Positions 49,361 through 62,829 of a stretch of 64,000 nt of DNA are shown in pieces. Source of the DNA: Solanum dulcamara (Eukaryota; Streptophyta; Magnoliopsida; Solanales; Solanaceae); contig NC_077240.1 in NCBI RefSeq assembly GCF_947179165.1, positions 79,682,001 through 79,746,000 on the forward strand, read 5' to 3'. Each line of letters starts with the position of its first letter. Positions within the stretch are counted from its first letter, which is position 1. Below the pieces are notes generated by a model. That model ran no database searches, was not told where the DNA came from, and worked only from the letters and a program-made list of their open reading frames with translations. Both the position numbers and the translations under genes were made by a program.

Positions 49361-50412
49361 TGAAGGAACAAATAGAATTGTACTCACATATATTGATCAA
49401 TAAATTTTTTATTTCAATCATATTTTGTTTGTGATTGGCTGTCAGTGTATTTCATGAGAAAATTTGATACAAACACCCTAATTTATAAATCATGATTAAC
49501 AAATATAAATTCAATAAATAATCTAATTTAGGAGTCGATTTGTGAGTTAAGGGAGAACAATATATATAAAAATCCTACATTTATTTGTTGATTTTTTTTA
49601 ATTTCGGAATTAGCAATTTTGGGATTAGTTATATCATAATTATGGTATTATTTTTGTACCACCTCAATAGTTGTACAACCATTTACTTAATCATAATGCT
49701 AATCACTGTGTAAAGTTAAGAGATTAAGTTTTTAAACATTACTTGGTTGTGGTATAATATTGGAGGCTTAGTACTTATCACATTCTATTAAATAAATAAG
49801 TACATTCATGAATCTGAGATGATTTAATTTTATAATCTTAGAAGGACTATTTGATTAATTGAATTCTAATTATATAGTGCATATATAGTAAAATATGAAT
49901 TTTCCAACATTATTTTTGTTGTTAGTAAATACTAATTATAATGTATAACTAGTGCTTAATTACGTTGAGAGCATGATTTTATTATCTTTAGACTATAATA
50001 AATGAATGTGATTTTTTAGTTGGAAAACTAGCATCATCTAAAACCATCATGCACCAAATTAAAAGTTGAATTTTTAAATTTTATTTTATTTTATTTTTCA
50101 TAGGAAAAGTTGCCCTCAAGTGTGGATAAATATTGTTGTGAGCCAATTGAAAAGTGATTGTGAGCATGAATATTTAAAAGTTTAAGTTGCAGAGTGAATA
50201 TGATCTCCACCAGAGATGAGAGAGTATATTTATATTTACTTATTAACTGTCTTTAATATTGTTATTCTTCATGACATGATTTTTTTTCACGATCTTCAAT
50301 TACTAGAAATAAAGGTTTTTACATGATTTTTCTTTTCCAGTCCTATCGAACCAACTCATTAAGAGAACGCATGGTATTGGGAGAACAGATTACCATTGAA
50401 ATACTGGAATTA

Positions 50413-50728
50413 TATCCACTGACCATTTTTTTTCTTACTGATTCAATCAAAATATCTGTGGAAATAGTCATTAAATATTTTTTGATGAAAAAATTTAAGG
50501 AGAAAATAATATTTTTTTAGTATTCACTGATCATTTTTTTCTTTTATCACTGATTCAATCAAAATATCTATGATAACAGTCATGAAACATTTTTTGATGG
50601 AAAATTTAATGGGAAAATAATATTTTTTTAGTATCCATTCATCATTTTTTTTTCCTCATTAATTCAATTAAAATAGTCATTAAATATTTTTTGATGAAAA
50701 ATTTTAATGGAAAAATAATTTTTTTTAG
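50413..50728 (+). repeat. ~110-bp tandem triplicate
   Basis: Three copies begin at 50413, 50521 and 50632. Each has 'cac/attcactgaYcattttt', 'gattcaatcaaaatatct', 'agtcattaaatattttttga' and 'aaaataatatttttttagta'. Copies differ at a modest number of sites. Confidence 0.8.
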
Positions 50729-50813
50729 TAGTGGTCAAATGCGATAAAGTTCTTTTTGATGATATATGGATGGATATAAGACTAGAGTCGATTGGTTTGA
50801 ATACAAGTTATGA

Positions 50814-50893
50814 TGAGATTAGTTATGACGGGATAAGTTATGATGAGATTAGTTATGACGGGATAAGTTATGATGAGATTAGTTATGATGGGA
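50814..50893 (+). repeat. 30-bp minisatellite (about 2.7 copies)
   Basis: Unit 'agttatgatgagattagtta' + 'tgacgggata', nearly identical copies. It is read in one frame as SYDEISYDGI repeats, but the open frame is short and has no other support as a gene. Confidence 0.85.
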
Positions 50894-51806
50894 TAAATTG
50901 TGATGGATTATTTTTTATTGAGTGTTTGATTTGTTGCATTCAAAATAATATGTATTATATAAATTTTAAGAATAAATTATTTATTTACAAAAATATCCTT
51001 TATGAATGTGAAAAGTGATTATAAAAAAGGTTTAAAGGGATATTTTTGTCATTTACTTACTTTATTCCGGAATTACTATACCACTCAAAGGGAAGGATGA
51101 CTTATCCCAGTCATAATTATTAATCCTGGGATTTGTAACCAAACAAACAATTGAGGATTACTAAAAATTTATCCCAAGACTATTTTGCTTTTTCCACCAC
51201 ACCAAACGACCCCTTAAACTTTTAGAAAAGAACATATTTTTATTTACTTAATTATTTTTTTAACAAACACAATTATTATTATTTTTTGTTTCATGATTTG
51301 TAAAATAAAATGGGGCAATAAAAGAATTATTTAATTACCACCTCTTGGGGCGAAGTGCACAGATAACCGATTTCAAGACCCCTATTTAAGTCATAAGCAA
51401 GAGTTTCTAAAATTTTTGCAACTTTAGCCGCTTTTAAATTAATTTTGGACGATTGAAGTTAAATATATGTGATTGAAGTTTTGCCTATACCAAAGCGTAA
51501 CTTCAAATAATTTGAAAGCAAAACAACTTCACGTTCTAGTCATATGTGATTAATTTTCAACTATTTTTGCATGAAGTTCGAGTCATATAAGACTGGACTT
51601 ACTTAGTAGTTGAGTCTTGAATCGCGCTATGCAAATAAACTAATGGCCCATTTTTTAACATTAATGTATATATAGGGCCCATTATATCTAATATACAGAC
51701 CACAATATATTCGATTTTAAGCCCAGTCCTACTAAGCCCATTACATCCTAGCCCAAATTTGTAATATCATAATTCCCAGGGAGAATTTCACAAATAGCCA
51801 ATACCT

Positions 51807-51828
51807 CCCCCCCCCCCCCCCCCCCCCC
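51807..51828. repeat. Poly-C run (22 bases)
   Basis: Uninterrupted C homopolymer after 'atacct'; its length may be unreliable in assembly. Confidence 0.9.
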
Positions 51829-53670
51829 AAACATCGGAATGGAAAAATAATCATTGTCCTGAAGTTCAGAATTTTACAAATTTTTGGGATATTTTTTTGG
51901 AGTTTCACTTGTTAGATTTGAAACTCTAGGCTAATGACTTTTTTTCAAGGATCGGGTCGAAAAGTGGTCAATGTGTGTTATTTCTACTAATTCATGGGGC
52001 TTTGACGTAAGGTCACTTATATCATAAAATTACACATATTTTATCTTTAATTTTTTTTCTTTAACAATAGAACTTATACATAGGTCTGCATAAGATATTT
52101 AGAAACGGAAGTCATGCTTGAGAATAAGTGTGGAATTTCAGTAGATATGTTGTTGTTGTATTGTGTCTTATAATATTGCAACTTGCATGGTGTGATTATT
52201 TTCTTGAAAAACAAGTTGGTTTTTACTTATTTTCTAATGTTAAAATTTCAATTTTATCACAATTTGTGTACATATATGTATATGTTGATTCCCATTATAT
52301 TTTTTACGTGTGTCTACTTTTTTATATTTTGACACCTCTTCGTAAAATTTTAACTCCATTATTGGGTTGCAGAGCTAGGTTCGGAGGTGGCGAGAGCTAG
52401 GATGGTCAAGGAGTGAGGGTTGGAAATGAAATAATGAACTTGGAATCTCACTTATGGTACTCATTTTTCCTACATTCATTAGAAAATGAAAAGTCATTGT
52501 TCTCATTATTAAGAAACTTATTTTTTTAAAAAAAATATTTTGACTAACTAAATATGAAAAAATTGAAAAACATATTTTCCAAAAAAATACAAAAAAAAAA
52601 TTCTTGTTAATTAGAACTTGAAGATTCAAAATACAAAGAAGTCTATTAATACTGCTGTCAAGTGACTTTATTAGTAAGAATATTTTATGCAGTATCTAAT
52701 TATTAATATACCATAAAGTCAGCCATGCAGATAAATTTTAAGGAATATTATGACTTCTTTTTATTCACACACAAAAAGATACTTCTACATAGGAAAAATT
52801 CCATAATGATTAGTTATATATCAAGTTGTAATTTTTTTTAATATATGTCATTAGGGAAAACAAAATTTGAAGATCAAATCAAAGATCAACAATTCATGTA
52901 TTCTAAGTCAATAAATATATAGTTAATGATTCCAATTAATTATTCTTTTGATTATTTCTTTCTATGTAGTGGAAGTAGTATTCAAGTAATACCCTTTGAT
53001 TTTACATGTTTCAATTTGTGTTTTATAATTGTTTTGACTCAAAATATAAAATCAAATGATTATATTTAAATTTCGTATTTTCGATGTGAAATGTAAATAT
53101 GTGTGTGTGAAAATTCATCAAAATTTCAACAAATATCATATTTGAACTATTATTTTAAAATTGCAATAAGTTCAATGTAAGTTTTAAAGATCGAATTAAA
53201 TCTTGTATATTTCTCAAAAATAAATTCGAATGTACGTATGATAAACTTCAGAACTCATAAATTTCAATTCTAGAACCCATAAAGTAAACTTTAAAATCCT
53301 AAATCCGCCTAATGAATTAAGTCGTGCGCTATGAACTTATCCTTATTTTAATCATGTAAAAGTTAATTTTCAATTAAGTAAACTGTAAAGTACAATCTTA
53401 TAGCATATAGTACTTTTTCAAATAAATATATTATTTCCGTCAAGAATAACGTAGCATGTGTCTACTTAGAGGAAGTGACACTACTAGACATAATTCAATT
53501 TCCGACAGATTTGACAATAAGAAATTCATCAAAAATTTGAAATTTATGATGGAAAATTTGTAGAAAAACCATATATGGTGAAGATTTTTCTTCAAAAATT
53601 TTAAGTTTTTGATGAATTTTAAACGAAATATATTCATCAAAAATTGACTGATTTGTAGTAATGTGATTAT

Positions 53671-54061
53671 GAGCCTGTTTAGATGGGCTTTAAGTTGGTC
53701 AAACTAACTTATAAGCTCCTTTTTAGCTTTTTGACGTGTTTGCCTAATGCTAACTTTAAGTCATAAAGTTCTTAAAGTCAGTCAAAAATGAAAAGTTAGG
53801 ATTTCTAACTTTTTTTTCTAAGTGTTGAAAGCCATTTTGTTTGACCATAAAAATTACTTTTATATCCCTTATATTTTAACTAAATTCTCAAACTACCATT
53901 TTTATTCTTTTAACCCTAAAATTCAAACACTTATTTTCAACATAAACACTTTTATCCAAACACTCAACTGCTTATTTATAAAAATAATTTTCAGCACTTT
54001 AAAATTCTAAAAACAATTCATACATAAAAATTATTTTTTTTAAGCTCATCCAAACTGGCTC
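53671..54061. mobile_element. MITE, 391 bp, GAGCC...GGCTC ends
   Basis: The left end gagcctgtttagatgggctt and the right end aagctcatccaaactggctc are inverted repeats with about 15 of 20 positions paired. TAT lies on both sides (53668-53670 and 54062-54064), perhaps a 3-bp target duplication. The ORF at 53822-54010 is internal and not credible. Confidence 0.65.
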
Positions 54062-54689
54062 TATATTGTTCTCTTTTTCTTTGTTTTTGAGAGGCAAATT
54101 TGACATTTCTCACTTAATTATTCAAACTTGTCAATTGTTCAGACACATGCATTTAGACTTTTTCAATAAAATTAAAGACAAGAGTTTAATTGTAAGTAAG
54201 TATAGCTGGCAAATTTCTTAAATACTTCAACTATTCCTTTGATAGTGATTCGTAATAATTATGTATACTATTATTCAATCAATTCATAATTAGGTGAGAC
54301 AAGTAAATTTGGAGTAAAAATTAAGTCAACATATATAAATTGACATTATTGTAAAATCCAAAATCATTTTGTTTTATCCAATATCTAAGTTTGATTTTTT
54401 TCACTTAAAAGTCATATGAAGTTAAATTAGAAAGGGTTGAATATCATTTTCAGTTCCTTGATTATTGATATATTTTATTTTTAATTCTCATGATATCTGA
54501 TGAATTATATTAAATTTACAATTAATTGAATTATGTATTTTTAATTCTATTGCTCGTGAATATTCATAAATTTACTAGAATTTGATACTATTTTGGTAAC
54601 AATTGTTACAATCAAATCATAAGGGATACTATAGGGGAATATTACTGCAGCATCACATGCATGCAAATAAATATTGCAGATCTAATAGG

Positions 54690-55735
54690 AATATTAAGAG
54701 AAATTTGTAAGGTAGTAGTCTGGCTTGTAGACAAGCAAAGACAATAAGTCGAGCTTTATGGTGTTATTTCACCATTTTTTTTATTCCATTCATCAAATTA
54801 TTAGCTTTGATATTAGTATATATTGGCTAAAATAATTTTAAAATATTTTTAATATTATGTGATATTATTGATTTAAAATTAATCTGCACATTTTTTTTCA
54901 AAAGGCGTCACACTAGTATCGTTACACCATGTAACTTATATTTCATTTCACCTAGCTACAACATACAACAACAACCCAGTGAAATTCCACAACGTGGGTT
55001 CTGGGAAGGGTAAAGTGTACGCAAATCTGACTCCTACCAAGGTAGGACGATTGCTTCCGAGAGACCCTCGGCTCAATAAAAGCAACCTAGCTACAACATA
55101 ATACAAGGAATATCATGATGACTTCTTCATAATTCACACAGAACAAGGTAGTAGACTGGCCCGTAGATAGGCAAAGACAGTAAGTCGGGGCACCATAACA
55201 TCATTTTGCCATCTTCATATAGACTCGACTCGCCAAATTATTGATTTTGATACCACTTTATTAAACTAAAATTATAGTCCTAAAATATTTCTAACGTCAT
55301 GTGATGATATTATTCGTTTTGAACTAAATTCGTACAAAATATTTTCAAAAGGCTTTACACCAGTATCCTTACATTTTATATATGCAACTTATATTTCATC
55401 TCATCTAGCTACAACATAATACAAGGAATATCATGATGACTTCTTCACAATTCACACAGAATAAAGGTAACAGATTGGCCCGTAGATAGACAAAGACAAT
55501 AAGTCGAGCTCTATAGCTTAATTTCTCCATCTTCATACTGATTCGTCAAATTATTAGCTTTGATACCACCTGTTGATCTAAAGTAATCCAAAAATACTAT
55601 TTATATTATGTGATATTGTTCGTTTTTATTCCAAAACCATACCTTTTTTTTTTCTTTTCAAAAGGCCTCACACACCAATATCCTTATCTTTTATCTTTTA
55701 TATGTAACTTATTTATCTTTAATTTCACCTACTAA
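54690..55735 (+). repeat. ~318-bp repeat, three copies
   Basis: Copies B (55087-55404) and C (55405 to about 55735) are in direct tandem, period 318 bp, sharing 'ctagctacaacataatacaa', 'ggaatatcatgatgacttct', 'tggcccgtagatag.caaag', 'aataagtcgagct' and 'aaaaggc.tcaca'. A more diverged copy A lies at about 54690-54950 and is separated by a SINE insertion. Confidence 0.75.
54966..55085 (+). mobile_element. SINE (solanaceous TS/SolS-like), 120 bp, 15-bp TSD
   Basis: 'caacaacccagtgaaattcc', 'cacaacgtgggttctgggaa', 'gggtaaagtgtacgcaaatc', 'ctaccaaggtaggacgattg', 'ccgagagaccctcggctcaa' and an A-rich tail. Flanked by perfect cctagctacaacata at 54951-54965 and 55086-55100. A textbook SINE insertion. 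Confidence 0.88.
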
Positions 55736-55833
55736 TATGAAACTTTATATTTTCACAACCAACAAGATCATTCGACAATATATAATTTGTCTCGTTCCTT
55801 CGAGTCAAATCTAAGCCTGACACGTGGGTCGAC

Positions 55834-56110
55834 CAGGGGCGGATCCACGTGTTATCCAGGGTTCATTTGAACCCCTTTCGTTAAAAAATTACACTGTATA
55901 TATAAGATAAAATTTTTAATTTATGAGTATATATTTAACATTGAACCCCTTGAACATAAGGGTACTAGCTTAGTGGCAAAGGGGTTCAATATTTTATCTT
56001 AGCTTGTCTCTCAGCTCGCGGGTTCGAATCTGAATAAGCACATTTTTTTTTTCTGATTTTAGGTAATAAAATGCTGAACCCCTTTCATAAAATTCCTGGT
56101 TCCGCCACTG
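55834..56110. mobile_element. hAT-type MITE, 277 bp, perfect 8-bp TSD GGGTCGAC
   Basis: Starts CAGGGGCGGATCCACG and ends CTGGTTCCGCCACTG. GGGTCGAC lies at 55826-55833 and 56111-56118. It is the best-preserved copy of a family with four clear copies and several fragments in the window. Confidence 0.87.
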
Positions 56111-56118
56111 GGGTCGAC

Positions 56119-57723
56119 CCGAGGGTTGTGGACCCCAGTGGCGGGCTGGGCCTCGTGTCTACTAGCACTATTGTCCAGATGTACAGTTGATAAATTTGTT
56201 CAAATAAAGACATAACTTTCATGTAAAAAAAGTAGTTGGCCTTTTCTTAAATATAGGTCGTAGTACATGTTTCTTTGATTGTGATTTCATGATGTAAATT
56301 CTTTAACCAATTCATTAATGGTTAGAAAAATAAACATTGTTAAAAATGTGAATTTTCGAGAGACGTTCTTATCAGAATGCCATTGGAAATATGGAATTTG
56401 CGATAGAATATTTTTGACAAGTCAATTTTTGATGGATTTTGCCTGTCAAAAAATTGAGTTTTTTTAGTAGTACTAGTTTTGGAGTCAAATAGAAGTCCCA
56501 CAAATAATAGTACCTAATTTGATCGATGGTAAAATCAAAAGGAATTTATCTTGTCTTAATCATGATAATAAATTGTTTAAACAAGCTATAAATTTGACTT
56601 GTTTACTTTTGAATTTTGATCATGAGTCAATTATCATAAATTTTTCTTCATAACAACATTTTGAATTTAAGTTATATTCAATATCGATGTGAAAAATTAT
56701 ATATTATTAAGTGACTCAGAATGTATACAGATAAACTTTTTTAAATTTGAGATTTTTAATCTTAAAAATAAGGTAGTTTATCTATAATATAACAACAGAT
56801 AAAGGCATATAACAATGTAAAAAACTTCTTACATTGACGATGTATAGAATTTTATAACCTACCATTTTATGTGACACAATTCTATTACTATCTACAATGA
56901 CAAGTATGCATTTTTTTCTTCTATCATTCTTGTATATCCAATACTATCAAAAGATAAATAAGTCTAATATGTTGACAATTGTGATAATGATTATAATTAT
57001 CATCAATCAAGCCACGCTTATGAGTCGCCAGCTCATTTTTCAACAATATACGATTGTCATTATTTGATCTATCTATCATTTATTGATTCGAAGCTTAATT
57101 TATGATTTTTTTGTTCTAACTTACTGCATGCCCATTAGAATTCTTATGACTCTTATTTTACTATACTACTTCATTAGCAGTCACTCAAAAGTATTTAACC
57201 TTGTAAGATGATCCTTCATTGCTGATTAGCACGGAATTTTATGTGCTCCATGCTACTCGGGTTAGAGTCTAGGCTAATTTTTTACACACATCATGGATTA
57301 TTTTTTGAAAAAATTATTGGGAAAACACTTTTTAATAAATAATTACTGATCTTAGCGATATTTTTTTTATTATCATCTATAGCAATACATAGCAATATTG
57401 TGATATATTTGTCATGTATTAAAAGTGAATTATGCATGCAATATAAATATATTATAAGTGTTTTAAAATATATTATACTTGTTTGGTAAGAAATTGACAC
57501 AATGTATTATAAGTGTATTAAAGTGTGTGATAAATATATTATCCATGAATAAAACTTGTAGTATATGAGTTTTGTAAATTATTCTCGCTAATATTTATTA
57601 AAATTGTATTAAAACTATATTATAAATGTATTATAAGTGTCCAATAAAAAAAATATCATTGTTATAAATGGTAAATATTTTCTTAATATAGTATATTAAT
57701 GTAAGTTTCCCTTATTTTTTTAT
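56119..57723. other. Intergenic, AT-rich, no clear feature
   Basis: No gene or complete repeat recognised. 57480-57690 is rich in 'tgtattataagtgtatta' words. Confidence 0.55.
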
Positions 57724-58713
57724 GGCATAATACATAAATTAAATTCTTAACTTGGCTTCAAAATATAAGTTTGACCTTTAACTTTGATAATGCACAAGTA
57801 GACATTTAAACTATCCAACACTTAAATAAAAAAATACCCGAATCTTAACTAGCAAAATGCGTAAAAAAAAATCCAAGTTACGCGCATCAGAGGAAAAATT
57901 AAGGGCCCTAACAATTAAAAAAAATGCTGAAAAGACAATTATATACTTAATCAATCTTTTTAATATATATATCTTCATTTTTTAAATTAAATTTCCAATT
58001 TTTTTTTTTAATTTCTCCAACAGCTTTTTCCTTTTTTGGCACTATTAGCTGCTCATTGCTAATAAGTGGCATTTGACTATGTTTTTGTCGTTGTGAAATT
58101 TTTTTAGCTATAATGAAGATTTCGTGGTCTGTAAATAATCTAGGTCGTAATGTATTTTGTTTTGTCTATTACTGTTAAAGTTAAAGATATTTTAAAATGG
58201 CATAATACATAAATATGATCCTTAACTTGGATTCAGCTGATAATTATGACATCTAATTTTACTAGTGCACAAGTAGACACTTTAATTATTCAAAACTTGA
58301 ACAAATAGACACATTCGTCCTACATGACATCCTATATGACAATTTTGTGTCCTACGTGTATTGTGCCATATAAGACACGTGTGTTTACTTGTTCAATTTT
58401 ATACATATTTAAGTGTCTACTTGTGCATACCCAAAGTTAGAGGACATAAATATGAAATGAGACCAGTTAAAGGGTATATTTATGTATTATGCCTTTTAAA
58501 ATTCACGTGTATTTATTTTAATTAGGTGGCATCCACTGAGTGACTCAGTAATCTACGTCGGAGCGTATGCATATCACGTGTTTGGGCTGTAATATTCGAG
58601 TGTTTTTTTGTTTAAGTGTTAGATAGTTAAAGTGTCTATTTGTTCACTGTCAAAATTAAAGATCAAAGTTATAATTTAAAATCAAGTTAAGAATCTTATT
58701 CATGTATTATTCC
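57724..58713. mobile_element. Mutator-like MITE (outer), 990 bp including a nested copy
   Basis: The left end ggcataatacataaattaaa + ttcttaacttg and the right end caagttaagaatcttattca + tgtattattcc form a ~30-bp inverted repeat. Flanks share TTTTTTAT. A second element of the same family is inserted at 58199-58493. Confidence 0.75.
58199..58493. mobile_element. Mutator-like MITE (nested), 295 bp, 9-bp TSD TTTTAAAAT
   Basis: The left end ggcataatacataaatatga and the right end 'gtatatttatgtattatgcc' are inverted repeats, near-perfect over 18 bp. It is flanked by TTTTAAAAT at 58190-58198 and 58494-58502. It sits inside the related element 57724-58713 and is therefore younger. Confidence 0.85.
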
Positions 58714-59076
58714 TTTTTTATACACATCCCTATAAATCAAATCAAGAATTTAATTCAATCTCTATTATTGTACATAATTAAATCGATCTCATCACTTCAC
58801 TAGTCTTTGGTCTATACAATCACAAGTTGGTGCCAATTAAATTCTTTAATTAGACCAGTCTTCCATATATGGCCCAATTTTATAAATTTTAATTAAATGC
58901 AAAAATTGAAAATTCATAACTAACTTGAAAAAATTAAAAAATTAAAAATCTAATCAATAATTTTCTTCACTCGTTTTCTTAGAATAGTCATATAGGCGGC
59001 TAATATTCGTCTTTGTCTCCCTATTTTTTTGTATAATTATTACATTGATAATGATTATTCCTATACTTCTATATTC

Positions 59077-59084
59077 TATAAATA
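59077..59084 (+). promoter_or_regulatory. TATA box of the anionic peroxidase gene
   Basis: tataaata in the context ctataaatagcaac, about 100 bp before the ATG at 59179. The position implies a 5' UTR of roughly 65-75 nt. Confidence 0.7.
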
Positions 59085-59139
59085 GCAACCAAAAATGAAC
59101 ATCTAAAATACAACAACTTAATTTCTTGAGTATTTTTGA

Positions 59140-61602
<2,463 letters not shown>

Positions 61603-62465
61603 TTAATTAGGAATGGTTTAAGTTATATATGCATGATCAATTGTGTTTGTGTTTATGTACCAAAAGAGTGAGATTATAAGTGTAATTTTGCTTCTTTTTT
61701 TTAAATGTAATGTGTGCTAAAATAGCAATCCTAAATAAGAATGGAATGCAGAAATAGCAATTCCAATAAGCATTTTAATTATCATTTACAGATTCTGTTT
61801 CAGTTTATAGGTCTTACTTTCCATATTTTCATCTTCTTGAAAAGCAAAATACGTTAATTTTTATAGAACGGAGAGTATATGTGATGAGAAAATTTTCACA
61901 TTGGTTAATTTTAAGAACTATGACTAGTTGTTAAATACATTAAATGGACACTAACTGAGCAAATCACATTTGTAGGCCGACAATTTTTCTGGATGAAAAA
62001 TATATGATTCAGTTGACTATGTCAAATTAGGTCAACACATGAGGGAGTACTAAATTAGGTATATATCGTCTAAATTGATCAGACACTTCAAAAATATTAT
62101 CGGATTTATATAGAATTTTCTAAAATTTCTACTAAAGAATATATACGACACATACCTATCGATCAATATTTTCAAAGAGTCCGCAAATATAATGTATTTA
62201 ACGCACTAATAAATGATTTAACTGAGCCAAACTTGAATTTCTCATAAGAACAATGATGTTAAATGTTAGAAAAATTTAATTAACTTATTTTTTCTTCTTA
62301 TTGTTGTAGTTCTAATAGTGATTTAGATTTAATTTATTATGAAATATATATTCCAAGTATTCTTAAATAGTCCTTTATTTTAGTCTTAAAAGAAAAAGGA
62401 TGAAAGACAGGATTTTCAATTAATTAATTAAATAAATATTAATTAATTAAAAAATTAAAGGAAAT
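61603..62465. other. Downstream of the anionic peroxidase, AT-rich
   Basis: The 3' UTR of the peroxidase probably occupies the first 150-250 bp. No other gene or clear repeat recognised. Confidence 0.5.
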
Positions 62466-62497
62466 TTGGTCCAAAAAGATTATCAATCAAATTCGTA

Positions 62498-62550
62498 GCC
62501 GGAGCCGAGCCGAGCGAGCGAGCGACGACGATGACGACGCGAGGGGAGAC
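62498..62550. other. GC-rich island with GAGC/GACGAC repeats
   Basis: 'ccggagccgagccgagcgag' + 'cgagcgacgacgatgacgac' + 'gcgagggga' stands out in AT-rich surroundings. It is probably part of a diverged retroelement; no ORF supports a gene. Confidence 0.5.
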
Positions 62551-62719
62551 CCTCTTCTTGACCCTTTAGCAACATGAAGGAGTGCTTCTACTTTTAAGTA
62601 GGAGACTTTTTCTTTCCACCACCTATGTGGGACAAATGCTTATTTCATAAAGCAAGAGAGAACAAGTCATTTTTTCCTCCACTTTTTTTTCCTCCATTTC
62701 CCATTCAACCTATCAATTA

Positions 62720-62815
62720 AATCCAACAGTAACAACAATAACATACTTAGTGTAATTTCATAAGTGATGCCTGGGAAGGGTATGATGTAAGAAGACCTTA
62801 CTTCTTTAATGACCC
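62720..62815 (+). mobile_element. SINE fragment
   Basis: 'aacaacaataacatacttag', 'tgtaatttcataagtgatgc' and 'ctgggaagggtatgatgtaa' match the 5' half of the solanaceous SINE; the 3' half is missing. Confidence 0.55.
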
Positions 62816-62829
62816 TTAAGGTCATTTTT

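Larger units (their letters stand above)
48740..53660. other. Intergenic with diverged repeats
   Basis: No gene seen. It contains a ~115-bp direct duplication (49129-49360), a ~110-bp triplicate (50413-50728), a 30-bp minisatellite (50814-50893), a C22 run (51807-51828) and a MITE-like inverted structure near 53500-53660 ('ttcatcaaaaatttg' / 'aaattttaagtttttgatga'). Confidence 0.6.

Noticed and set aside
50731..51018. 95-residue protein with SYDEI/SYDGI repeats
   Set aside because: Product of a 30-bp minisatellite with a short open frame; no promoter, splice or homology support.
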